In this document: positions 33,317 through 43,560 of the stretch, piece after piece | Position numbering within the stretch: the first letter of the stretch is position 1 | How the letters are laid out: the number at the start of each line of letters is the position of its first letter | Assembly (NCBI GenBank): GCA_032718475.1 | Contig: JAUCBJ010000489.1 | Location: forward strand, 1-53,390 | Reading direction: 5' to 3' | From: Nemertoderma westbladi | Lineage: Eukaryota; Xenacoelomorpha; Nemertodermatida; Nemertodermatidae | Length of the DNA stretch: 53,390 bases | Made by a program: the position numbers and the translations under genes | Notes under the pieces: model-generated | Told to the model about the DNA's origin: nothing | Databases searched by the model: none | What the model saw: the letters and a program-made list of their open reading frames with translations, nothing else

Positions 33317-33690
33317 AGTCAAATAAAGTGATAAAGTAGGAAAATAAAGTATGATATTTAAATTAGGCCATATGATATTAGTGAGTGTAGATCTACATCA
33401 AATATCACCAAATCCTTATCGGTGTATTTGACTTAGTTGGGAGTTATTGGTTAGTACGTTGTCCACAATGTAGTTTAAGATGACTATGTTTGGTGTATTG
33501 GTGAGGTACATAAGAAGACTAGTTGATATCAGTAACAATATAGCATACATTCCAAGTCACAAAACCATTATTATTCACGACACTTCCTCTGGGGTCCATC
33601 CACAGCGCTCGACAGGTTAATCCGACAGCAAACTCCTGGCCGAACTCGAGTGTAAGTGAGAGACGGGAGGTAGATATTCAACGAGAGATA
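33317..33690. other. Sequence 3' of the integrase scrap; possible LTR
   Basis: If the scrap is a true pol end, a 3' LTR would start here. I find no TG...CA boundaries and no match to sequence upstream of gag. A short inverted pair (catcaaatatcacc ... ggtgtatttgac, 33397-33432) is present. Confidence 0.3.
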
Positions 33691-34186
33691 AGGCCCGTTT
33701 CCGCGCTGCTTTTTTTTTAGCTTTATTTCAAGCTTTTTTTTAGTTAAAACAATTTCTAGAAATTAATTGCTTCAAGATGAATCTGAGAATTTTGGAATGT
33801 TAAAATCTAAAATATAGAATAAAGTTGGAAAAAAAGCTGGTAATAAAGCTTGAAAAAAAAAGCTCAAAAAAAGCTCGAAAAACAGCTCAAAAAAAAGCTA
33901 GAAAAACAGCTCAAAAATAGCTGGGTCGAATATTATAATTATCTAATTTTTGAACATTCCTATTATATATTCATTTTAACTGAACGTTAGAAAAGGCAAA
34001 ACAAGCTTGAAAAAAGCTCAAAAAAGCTTGAACAAAAGCTCAAAAAACAGCTTAAACAAATCTCTATAAAAAGCTAGAAAAAAGGCTAAAAAAAAGCTAG
34101 AAATATATTTAAAAAAAACCTAGAAATGCAGCTCAAAAAAAAATCTCAGAATACCTCACATAAAAAAGCAGCGGGGAAACGGGCCT
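33691..34186. mobile_element. TIR element built from phased A-tracts
   Basis: The ends aggcccgtttccgcgctgct and agcagcggggaaacgggcct are inverted repeats with one mismatch. The interior is almost entirely AAAAAGCTC / AAAAAGCTAG / AAAACAGCTC units on one side and TTTTTAGCTTT on the other, at spacings of about 9-11 bp. No coding capacity. No clear target duplication. Confidence 0.7.
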
Positions 34187-34345
34187 CCAGGAATGAGCTT
34201 AGTACGATTTCGACTTCTCACCTCTGCCGAAATCTACTAACATTATTCTAGAATATGATTTAATATTTAGCTGAGTTATTAAAACTCTCCATTCTTAATT
34301 ACTAATTATTATTAATAGTTTGTATAGTTTGTATAGTTAATAGTT

Positions 34346-34924
34346 TGTATCCCACACCCTTGCGTGTGTGGCGCTGCCGTAGACTCATCAGCTCTACATG
34401 CTTTCACCTGCAACCACATTAAGAGCCGCCATCAACGTCACAGGCTCGGGAATGATGCAATTCATCGGGCACTTGCGTCTGCAGAGATTTCTAGCACGTT
34501 AGAACCTGTTGGAATGTGTAGAAGTGATGGTAAGAGACCGGACGGGGCCACATTGCTCCCATGGGTGAGAGGCAAGCCTCTTATTTGGGACTTTACCTGC
34601 GTCCACCGCCAGGCTCCCTCTTACTCCCAAACAGCACTCCTAGATGGTCCTACTGTAGCAGACATGGCTGAAGATAGGAAACTAATGAAATATAGCGAAC
34701 TCTCACGTAATTATATAATTCAACCTGTAGAAGTCGAATCACTGGGCAGTCTTGGTACCTCTACGATAGCATTCATCCGTGAGCTAGGGCACCGTATACA
34801 GAAGGTATCTGGCAACAAAAAATCGATTGAACACCTCCGTCAACGTTTAGGGGTTTGTATCCAGGTCGGTAATGCTGCATGCGTCAAAGAGTCCTTTGCT
34901 GCACATTCCGAGTCTTTTAGATAA
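34346..34924 (+). pseudogene. LINE C-terminus with zinc-knuckle and endonuclease-like motifs
   Basis: An open frame begins without a credible ATG and ends at TAG 34922-34924. It starts CVCGAAVDSSALHAFTC..H, a C-x-C...H...C cluster, followed by RHRLGNDAIHRAL. Then come KRPDGATLLP and, 10 residues on, WDFTC: a PD...D arrangement like the restriction-like endonuclease of non-LTR elements. Next are A..A...K..KY..L and IRELGHRI. This C-terminal module is common in animal retroelement proteins, located after reverse transcriptase. No RT precedes it, so the copy is 5'-truncated, as usual for target-primed insertions. The frame is uninterrupted, so it is fairly young. Motif spacing is consistent with catalysis but not proof. 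Confidence 0.6.
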
Positions 34925-35021
34925 ATTTTATTTAAATAGTGTCAGAGGAATCTAGCGTAAAAGCTAACGGGTCATTATTATTATATAATAAAAGATTAAT
35001 ATTTATAGATTAATATTTTAG

Positions 35022-35043
35022 TTCGGGGGGGGGGGGGGGGGGG
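35022..35043. repeat. Poly-G tract
   Basis: A run of about 20 G, interrupted once by T near its end. It follows the 3' region of the LINE remnant and is prone to sequencing-length error. Confidence 0.85.
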
Positions 35044-35333
35044 TGGGCATAGAAATCAAATCGTCAGACTTTGTGCGTCATCCTTTGCCTAAAATGAAAT
35101 TCCGACTACTCTTTTACTTTGGTGGAATTAAACAAAAAATGTACCTTAGTGCATCTAATGTAGGCCTGCCCGTGGTTATTAAGTAGACAGGTTTCGTAAT
35201 CGACCAAAAAAATTACTTATTTATCTTGTGATTTATGTCCACTTTCCTCTTTCATTTGGCCTTGTGTTGACCACTTGTCACCCTTACAGACTTATATAGA
35301 AATATAAGTAAAGTAGTACAGTAGATACGAGAA

Positions 35334-35432
35334 ATTGCAGAACTGCGTTACATTGCAGAAATGAGTTACATTGCAGAACTGAGTTACATTGCAGAACTGA
35401 GTTACATTGCAGAACTGAGTTACATTGGAACA
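35334..35432 (+). repeat. 18-bp tandem repeat, about 5 copies
   Basis: The unit gttacattgcagaactga repeats with small changes (aatgag in one copy). On the minus strand it reads as the hexapeptide CNSVLQ repeated, inside a 102-codon frame that I do not accept as a gene. The surrounding 35044-35892 holds no gene I can support. Confidence 0.85.
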
Positions 35433-35853
35433 TTTCTGATGCGGGACGAACTACATAAGTCCAGGAGAGGCTTACCGTAGGGGTATAATTAGTGGACACG
35501 TCAGTCATTGTCGTTGTCATCGTGGACGAATTTATTTGAACGCTTATAAGTCGGTCAATCTTCGAAGAAATTAAACAAAAATTTGTACACATGTAGTCTA
35601 TGAAAAGTTTCGAAATTCTACACAGACAGGCTTATATAGTTCTTCTGTCAACCGCTAGCGGGCGAAAGTCTAAGTCCAATAATTGTACCTCTACACAAAA
35701 TCCCATCTGGACTTGCGTGTAGACGAAGTGCCCACGTACGTGTTTAGACAACATACAGTTATGTTATGTTATATTCGAGATTGGAAAACATGCGCTGTGT
35801 GTTATTAAAATCAATTAATCATCGCACATTAAAATCAATGAGAATTAAATTAA

Positions 35854-35859
35854 TTTATT
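35854..35859 (-). promoter_or_regulatory. Candidate poly(A) signal AATAAA
   Basis: tttatt on plus gives AATAAA on the minus strand, about 270 bp after the TPR/SET stop codon. It is the nearest canonical hexamer I see. AT-rich sequence makes chance occurrence common. Confidence 0.35.
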
Positions 35860-35892
35860 AGTGGTGTTATGGGTGAATGAGTGGTTTCATAT

Positions 35893-36019
35893 TATTAGAA
35901 CTTTATGTTGGGCACAGTTTTTGCAAAGTTGGAAATGACGTCCACGTGGGATCGATCTGGAGACCTCCGGGTTGCCATTGCCGATTTTGCAAAAAACTGT
36001 GCCCAACAAAAGTTATAAT
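35893..36019. repeat. Hairpin element in the 3' flank of the TPR/SET gene
   Basis: Arms 35893-35928 and 35985-36019 are inverted (ttgggcacagtttttgcaaa / tttgcaaaaaactgtgccc), with a spacer of about 55 bp that itself has a gatcgatc core. It lies between the minus-strand stop (36130) and a minus-strand AATAAA (35854-35859). If that signal is used, the hairpin would be in the 3' UTR. Confidence 0.7.
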
Positions 36020-36129
36020 AAGTCAATTAATGGATGGTAACAAAACTAAGACTACAGTGTTCACAATACCTAACAAAATACGATTATAAAGTGCAGTATG
36101 AATAAATTACAGTGTGACTGTCCGGTGAT

Positions 36130-39100
36130 CTAGTTTTCCATGAATGTGTTGGCAAAATGATGTTCTCCATAGTTTATTGTAAGTTCCTCACACGCCGCAA
36201 TATCACATGCAGCAGCAATAAGCACGATATTACCAAATGGCATCGCAATACAGTTCTCAGCCTTAGGGTCATGGTTTAGTAAGCTTGCACATGGATAAAT
36301 ATCAGTTAGTTTTTTCAGAGGATCGCCATTTTCTCCAAAGGCATTTATATTCAATACCCGAAGTATATAATCGCTATTGACAGCATTCTTGTCTACATTT
36401 GAACATAAAATCTCCGGATTCTGTGGTAAATAGGGCAACATGTCAGATGTGTTTAGTTTACAGCTGAGCATACAACTGATATCTTCAATCAATGGAAGCT
36501 CCTCTTTGTGAACACGCATGTCTTCTCTGGATTCAAGTAGTAATAACTTCTTTACTGCCAGCCCATCGTATTTACAAAGACCAAGAAGTTTTCCGATGGA
36601 TTCCATTTTTGAATTACAAAACATTGTGCGGGTGTCATGATTACACAAAGTAACTGAGCTTGTCTTCTCTTTGTTAAAGTCAAATTCGCCATGCACGAGA
36701 GAATGTTCGTGCAAAACAATGTCATATTCTTTCAATGGTATAACGGAAACGATTCCTCTACCTTTGTTGGCTATGTAAACTTGCTTTATAGATTTTGATG
36801 CAAAATCATTAGACCAGTCCTTTTTAACATCTTTTAAGAATTTCATTAATAGTAAAGAAGTTTCGCCTTTTTTCGCCAAATGATTCATTATCCCAACATC
36901 AACAGGGTGATGTTTAAATAACATCTGATAAAATGTTACCATATTATAAGGTTTATGAATATTTTCATAAGCATTGCTAAGTAGTTTCAGTTGAATTTCA
37001 CCAGACACATTAGATGCTGTTACCTTAGACAACCCTATTTCCCCAACAATAGCAAAAACTTTAGATATTATGTAGAATGATTTCTCACGTACAACTTTAT
37101 CTTTCAGTTCAATTCGCAAACAGGCGCTCGCAGCCGCAATAGCAGTGTGGAATATCTGAAGTTTCATACAAACCAGAGCTATGTTGTTCAAAATAACAGA
37201 AATACCTTTCGAGTTATTAACTAACACAGATGTGTACTGAATTTTTGCCTCAATATAATCGCCTTGTTTATAAGCATCATTACCTTGTTTTTTAGAACCT
37301 CTGCAACCAGCGGTATCAGGAAATCTTGATACAAATATCGACAACATCTCCCAAAGACCTCTTATAGCCATATCATCGGTTTCTTTAAATCCCAAACTAC
37401 TCATAGCTCCCTTGTAACGAGCTAAAGCCTTGTCATTTCCTGGTTCAAACACTAACACAGCTGCAGCATCCAGAAGAGCATCTTTGTATTCGCCAAGTTT
37501 AATTTCTGTCCGAGCCCGATTATTAAGGACATCCTTGGTAGTGGAGCACATCTCGCTTTTTATACCTTCCATATAAACATCAAGTGCTGCGATGTAATCT
37601 TTAGACATAAAATGTCCCTTCCCCTTAGCTCTTATCTCATCAAGAGTTGATCCCTCATGCATGTCTATTATAACAAGATCAGATGGTGAATCCACACGAA
37701 TGCCGCGAGCTCCATCAGTAAATATTTTATAATAGGGCTCCGTAATTCTCACATTTGTTCCGGCAGGATATTTTATATCTGCCATTTCCATTAAATCCCC
37801 TTTTAAAGATGTCAAAAAATTATACAAAGCAAGTTGGGTTACATCTCCCATGGTATCTTCCATCAAAGTTGTGATGCCAACAGAAACAGTGGGCTCAACT
37901 ATGAATGTTCCCTCAATAAAATATCCTTGAGCAATTTCAAACAGTTTAAGGTCTTTAATAAATATTTTACTTAAATGAGAAAAATCGTGGGTGGCAAATT
38001 TTGTGGATGATCCCGAAATGATATGTGATTCTTTGTGTCCACCACTAGTACTGTGAAGCAATGCCTCCCGATAACCAGAGGATCTCACCATCCCAGCCCT
38101 TAATCTCATCATTGCAGCTGTTTCAATATATTGTTTTCTGTGTCGAACTGCACCCCATTCAGAAATCTGCTCAATAATAGTACAAACCAATGCCTTGGAA
38201 CAATCAATACCACAGTAAGACTTTATTAACTCACTTAATATCCGTTGGTTTTCATCAACACCTGTGGGTTTAGCAGCAAAAGAGTGGAGACATTATTAGC
38301 TCATAAAATAAATACTCTGCACATGACCTACCATATCTTTCTATCTATAATATGTACACTGCACTGCAGCCACCTTAAGAATGCTATATCGGATTATTGA
38401 CATAATTGCGCCATCTCAAATCCCTATGGGAATCGAATCCCTATGAGTTCGGCTAGCACGGATAATAAGTCTTACCATAGCCAACAAGGGGATGATTACG
38501 TGAAGAAGCAAAGAGAAAAACCAGTGTACATGTACAGAGCTCCTGTATTTCTTATGGAACAGAATATGGTCTACTTATGGGACTTATGAACTACTACTAC
38601 TACTACTACTATTACTACTACTAGGATCGGCATGCTGCATTGCAGCTGCGTTTTTAGAATGCTGTGCCGGCTTGTTGACAAAATTGCACCACCACAACTC
38701 CCTATCACCCATGACATTTGCTAGATTATCCGCATTTATAAGGCCAGTGTCCTTTAAGATGCGTTTTAAGAAAGTCATGGGCTGTCCACCATGCTTATTC
38801 ACTCCATGAGGCTGCCAAAGTACAAGATTATGCACTGGCTGGTCCTCACGGCGAAAGCAATGTCCTGCAAAGCGGGGGCGATTTTGTTCTAGTGTCAAGC
38901 ATGGAGGAACCAATGAGACTCCTCCAATGTTATATAGTCTCTGGTTGGAGATGTGTACATTGTACTTGACACAATGAACCCAGCGTAGCCTTCTTGTGAA
39001 TGTGCCATCCACAGATTTGGTGTCCTCCGCAGTTAGAGCCCAGCATGGACTCCCATAGAGGAGAACTGGAACTACTGCTGCTCTAAATAATCGGACCTTA

Positions 39101-41906
39101 AGTTTCCGATTAATTATCGGTGACTTCCAAATCCTGGAAAGCCTATTCAAGGCTGCCCATGCCTTTCCCTTACGTATTCGAAGGTCCTCACCTGACTTCC
39201 GGATCCATGATCCCAGGTAACAGAAGTCGTCCACATGCTCAAGCATACCATCCTTTGAGCTTATGCTCATCCGATCAGAGACTTGCTGAGAACTTTCAAA
39301 GTTAACTGTCAGAATTTTGGTCTTTCTGGAGTTAATAAAAAGACCAACACTAGAAGCAGCATGTTCTAATGAGCTGAGGAGCCGTTGGGCTCCCTCTAAT
39401 GATTCTGAGAGTACTCCTAAGTCATCAGCAAAGTCTAGATCAGTTAGGTACTTGGCAGGATTTCCTCGACTTCTGGAGCCAGTAGGTGGAGTTATCATCA
39501 CCCCATCATCATTATAATGATCTAAGGACATGCGTAGAACATAGTCAACCACAATAATGAACAAGAATGGTGCAAGTGTGTCTCCTTGGAGGACGCCCCA
39601 TAACACTTCAAATGGTTCTGTGTCACCATCAACAGTAGACACAAATGTTGTCGAACCATCGTATACTGATCTGATTGCTGCAATAATTTCATCTGGAATC
39701 CCATATAATGAAAGTATGCTGAACATACGTGAGCGAGAGACTGAATCAAAGGCCTTGAAGAAGTCAACAAAGATAACAGCCAGATGCCAGAAGCCAGACA
39801 GCCAGATGTCTTTCTTTATTGATAACTCTTCAATTATCCTTCTAAGTGCCAAAATGGGCTCCATGGTCCCGCGACCTTTACGGAACCCATTCTGATTTCC
39901 ACGGAGCAGTCTTTCAATGGGATCCTGATGCGATTTAGTAGAATTCTATTGTATAGCTTTGCAGCAATTGAGATCAATGAGATTCCCTGAAAAGAACCAT
40001 AGAGTGTTAGGTTGCCCTTCTTGGGAACTGGCACCAACTTATTTGTTTTCATTTCTTGTGGGACTCTTGTTGTTCGGTACATGTCTACTACGATGGGATA
40101 GATGAGCTTTAAACACTCAGGTATTTTAAAGACCTCAGGGGGAACACCATCTACTCCACTGGCACGTTTGGTCTTAATGCTCTTTGCAGCAGCCTTCACT
40201 TCTGCAAAGGAGATATCGCCAATGGGAATATCTGGGAGTACAGACTCAGACACTTTTACTTCTATAAAGTTATCAGGCAATACCCTGTCATTATTGAGGA
40301 GTTTTTCAAAGGAGCCTTCCAACCATTGAGGCGATCGGCTGGTGATAGAGCCTTAACCTTGGTGGTTGGTTGGCTTAACTGCATTCTTGGCCGCTGTAGT
40401 CTGTTTGAGTCGGGACTCTTTATGTGCCTTATAGAGGACATTTCGGCACTTCTGAATTTTGTTGTCAATCCAAGGGGCCCTTTTCCTGTTTCGAGGGTAT
40501 ACAGGAACTGAATTTATGAACACTGGATACAGTATGAGCCCAAAGCTTTCCTGATCGATCGCCTTGTTGCAAAGGAAGTTACCTGAACCTACTCTAGAGA
40601 CTTGCCTCAGGTTCACCAATGGTTGGTTAGTCTTAGTGGAACTGTGTTAGCGGATTCAATCCACTATGAGCTCCAACCAAAATGGGCGGGGGGGGGGGGC
40701 AATTCACCAATATTGGCCGGAAGTACCAGAAGTGCCGGAAATGACATATAAGCAGGAGAAAGGAGAGATGACGTAGCTAGAATAGGGCAAGCTGGTAGGT
40801 AGACCAATCAGTCACCTACAGTGAGCCAGGGGCCAACACAGCGCAAGGGAAAGCTATGCGGTATGATCAGTATGATGACCAATGGGATGGGGCATTGTAC
40901 TGTAACTGTATCAACCCATAGGCCACCATTATTGGTGCATTGGCCTAATGGCAGCTATTTTGTCAGCTATAGCTAGGCCACATTCTGCATTAGCACCACC
41001 ATTGCATTGTTACTACGCAACCGTTGTTTAACTACCATAGGCTACCAGTATTAGTGCAATCAGATAACTACGAACATTAACATCTAGATCAAACAAACTC
41101 TAGTTATTAGACTGGCCTTACGGCCAGAGCTAGACAATTACATTGTTATCTACAATAAGATAACAGCCGGGGCAGCGCATGGTAAAACAGCCCTACAAAA
41201 GTCGAACGGTCGGGTTCCCATCACAATATGAGAGCAATTTCCAATTCCAGAATCGCTAACCCACTCACAACTGGCATCCCTGGTGACCGAGGCTTTGGGC
41301 CTGAAGGGACATAAGGAAAGAGTCTCGATTAATTGCTGGCCACACTCTCCCTCCTATAGGGGGTAAGACAGACACATTTTTATCCGGTTTTTCCACTGGC
41401 ACTGTTGCAATCCATAGGTGGGTTTAGTGTTTGCCGAGTCAGCTCAAGGTCAAACACCCTGGCAGGGAAGGGAGTCTTGTGTTACGGAAGGGTGGACTGT
41501 CTCCCAAGCAGGGAGGTAGGTAGGCAGGCGGGCTTTCAGTCGGAAATAATATTAAGGCCGCCTCTGTACCCTTTAACTTAAACGCTAAATTAACTACCAC
41601 CTACCTTGCTGTACAACCAAACAAACAAAACTAACTAATACAATCGGAATGCTACGGTGATGGCTCCACTCTGTGACTGCCACAACACAAACATTGGTAG
41701 TTTCTCCAACCTCCTTCTCCACCATAAAGACCTGAGTAGGTCATTGCCCGTCCAAGAACTGTATCGCGAAACGATTTAAGCATTGTTTTCTGTGCGTCGA
41801 CCCCCAGTGTTTTAAACATCACAGAAGTTTCTTCTCGGCAATATGAATTCAAAACCACTTTCCATTTTACATCATCTAACACGTCGTCATTTTGGGATAC
41901 CGCCAT
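36130..41906 (-). CDS. TPR and SET-domain protein, two exons
   Basis: Exon 1 is 41906-41732 (ATG in gaacaATGG, 58 codons plus 1 nt, donor ctcag|gtcttt). Exon 2 is 38261-36130 (acceptor cccacag|gtgttg, 2 nt plus 709 codons, TAG). The phases agree, giving about 768 aa. The N-terminal half has a conserved-looking domain (FIVEPTVSVGITTLMED, then ITEPYYKIFTDGARGIRVD). TPR units follow near residues 270-310 (KGHFMSKDYIAALDVYMEGI) and 380-430 (GNDAYKQGDYIEAKIQY). A SET domain covers the C-terminus: GRGIVSVIPLKEYD near 553, SLLNHDPKAEN near 720 and CEELTINYGE near 755. TPR-SET proteins of this layout occur in fungi and invertebrates and are presumed lysine methyltransferases; substrate unknown. No MYND finger or post-SET cysteine cluster is seen, unlike SMYD proteins. 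Exon 1 is inferred only from phase, splice sites and strand. Confidence 0.75.
38584..40619 (-). pseudogene. RTE-like LINE, 5'-truncated with frameshifts
   Basis: The minus strand carries reverse transcriptase and C-terminal region of a non-LTR element. From 40619: APWIDNKIQKCRN; an in-frame TAA near 40355; then KTKRASGVDGVPPEVFK, LVPVPKKGNLTLY and GISLISIAAKLYNRILLNRI. The frame shifts near 39905. It then continues GNQNGFRKGR, MEPILALRRI, FFKAFDSVSR (motif A), GVLQGDTLAPFLF (motif B), LDFADDLGVLSES (catalytic FADD), VGLFINSRKTK, FCYLGSWIRKSGEDLRIRKG and FAGHCFRRED. The coding end merges into an (AGT)n tract, as expected for a LINE 3' tail. The order and motifs fit the RTE-like group. No endonuclease domain is present. 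It lies in sense orientation within the TPR/SET intron, so it would be transcribed passively. Confidence 0.85.
38587..38625 (-). repeat. (AGT)n tail of the LINE
   Basis: Eight or more AGT (plus: act) triplets with one AAT close the LINE and produce the serine run at its C-terminus. Short tandem repeats in place of poly(A) are typical at RTE-type 3' ends. Confidence 0.8.
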
Positions 41907-42244
41907 TGTTCAATATTTATCAGTAAGCAATAGTGAAATTTTATCTACTTTCGTTTCGTTGAATATATCATTATTCATACAATAGATAATCTACACACAA
42001 AGCGACAGCAAATCAGAGACTACTAAACCCAGAGATCCAAGAATAGGTCTGCAACTCCCAAATCCAAGAAGATTTTGCAACATAATTTATTTGGGGAACT
42101 GTTAATGTCCATGAAACATAATAAAGAGACAATGATACTGTTCTTCTAACATTTCGCAGGTTTCCACTTATAAGTTGAAATTTACTGGGAATTATTGTAC
42201 TCTATATAGGAAGATTATTTATTTCTTTAAATTCCTCCTGATTT
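41907..42244. other. Upstream flank of the TPR/SET start; no gene seen
   Basis: This is the expected promoter and 5' UTR side of exon 1 (minus strand). It is AT-rich with no TATA box or other element I would defend. Confidence 0.35.
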
Positions 42245-42790
42245 ATGTGCCCATGTGCAGTATACCAGACTTTCTGCCGTTATATTTCACTTTGCAGTAT
42301 ACACCAATGCAAGAATATCAGATTTTTACTAAAAACCATCTACAGAAGTGCTAAATCAAACAAAAACAATAAACGAATTAGTATATGTACAGATTATAAG
42401 GCCCATGTGAAGTATACCAGACTTTCTGCCGTTATATTTCACTTTGCAGTTACCCCCCTGTGAAGACAGAAATAAGCGCTATAAAAAACTTAATAAGAAG
42501 AAATTTGTAAAATACAAATTCTTCATATATAAAATTCCAGTAGAATTTCGACCTAAAAGTGAAAACCTGACAATCTTCATCGTGACAAACTGCAAAGTGA
42601 AGGGCTGAATGTAACCAAAACAATAAACGAATTAGTATATGTACAGAGTATAAGACAGAAATAAGCGCTATAAAACACTTAATAAAGATAAATTTCAAAA
42701 AATAAAAATCTTCATATATAAAATTACAATAAAAAGTCGACCGAAAAGTGAAATCCTGGTATTCTTCACATCGGCGGTATTCTTCACATG
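42245..42790. repeat. Interleaved direct and inverted repeats
   Basis: Blocks occur twice with different offsets. The block gtataccagactttctgccg is near 42256 and 42410. The block caataaacgaattagtatat is near 42367 and 42621 (254 bp apart). The block agacagaaataagcgctata is at 42464 and 42653 (189 bp apart). Inverted pairs also occur (ttcactttgcag / ctgcaaagtgaa). It looks like overlapping copies of a small mobile repeat. The minus frame at 42450-42803 is an artefact of this. Confidence 0.6.
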
Positions 42791-42872
42791 GGCGGGTTCT
42801 CATATAGAAATTATAATTTTATTTTTATTTTATTCGAAAATATGCATATGGAATAAATCAATGCTATTCGTA

Positions 42873-42990
42873 AACTATAAGCCGAAGTTATACGCTACAA
42901 ACTATAAGCCCAAGTTATACGCTACAAACTATAAGCCGAAGTTATACGCTACAAACTATAAGCCGAAGTTATACGCTACAAGCTATAAGC
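42873..42990 (+). repeat. 27-bp tandem repeat, four copies
   Basis: The unit aactataagccgaagttata cgctaca repeats four times almost perfectly. One copy has gccc for gccg, and the last is degenerate. Confidence 0.9.
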
Positions 42991-42998
42991 AATGCCAA

Positions 42999-43124
42999 GT
43001 TAGATAATTCCAATTATTGGTTAACTGAAAACCGAAATGAATTAGGTAATTCCAATTATTGGCTAACTGAAAACCGAAATGAGTTAGATAATTCAAATTA
43101 TTGGCTAACTGAAAACCGAAATGA
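42999..43124 (+). repeat. 42-bp tandem repeat, three copies
   Basis: Units start at 42999, 43041 and 43083: gttagataattccaattatt then ggctaactgaaaaccgaaatga. It directly follows the 27-bp array, so two unrelated short satellites lie side by side. Confidence 0.9.
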
Positions 43125-43280
43125 AAAAAAAACATAATTTCAATTTACAAGGAATTTGGCAATGTTGTTGACTAACTCAACACTTCCAGCTGAGAGGGAC
43201 TAACCATAACCCAGCGCTGACCATTAATATGAGAACAATAAGAATAGTAGGCCTGCGTCACCTGTATTAGAGGATGTGTG

Positions 43281-43560
43281 TGTGGGGCGAGCCACGAAAG
43301 TAAGCGAGCTTAGCATACGGGTATCACTATCTCAACCTGCATGTCTGTTGTTCTGTCGTTCTGTCGTTCTGTAGATCCGTGTTTTTAAGCGTTAATAACT
43401 CCGCTAATCCTCGATAAAATCTAACCAAACTTGGTACACATGTTCTTTTGCAAAAGTTAATAAATTTTCCATATAGAATTTGCGTGGAATCTTGTATGCT
43501 AGTTATTTTGGTTGACCAAATGTACAGGACGAGTACAACGATGGTTGTAATGATAATGAA
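43281..43560 (+). repeat. Dispersed repeat beginning GTGGGGCGAGCCACGAA
   Basis: The head gtggggcgagccacgaaa..gcgagcttagc appears inverted at 8713-8750 (gctaaggctccgccaacttcgtggctcgccccac). The body here carries ttctgtcgttctgtcgttct and the phrase ctaaccaaacttggtacaca, which resembles widespread invertebrate non-coding elements. The class is uncertain. Confidence 0.4.

Larger units (their letters stand above)
38262..41731 (-). other. Intron of the TPR/SET gene (3.47 kb) hosting a LINE
   Basis: The proposed intron runs from gtcttt (41731) to cccacag (38262) on the minus strand. Its 3' end has a pyrimidine-rich tract (tctccactcttttgctgc). It contains the LINE fragment at 38584-40619, a poly-G run at 40688-40699, and otherwise unassigned sequence with several taggccac/aggcc motifs. 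Confidence 0.55.

Noticed and set aside
35334-35432. Possible CRISPR-like array (18-bp repeat)
   Set aside because: Repeats are directly adjacent with no spacers, and the genome is eukaryotic.
35877-36089. 70-codon plus-strand frame
   Set aside because: It spans the hairpin element and has no domain.
42450-42803. 117-codon minus-strand frame
   Set aside because: It is an artefact of interleaved direct repeats; hydrophobic repeats mirror the DNA repeats.
42873-43124. Possible CRISPR-like array (27- and 42-bp repeats)
   Set aside because: They are head-to-tail satellites without unique spacers.
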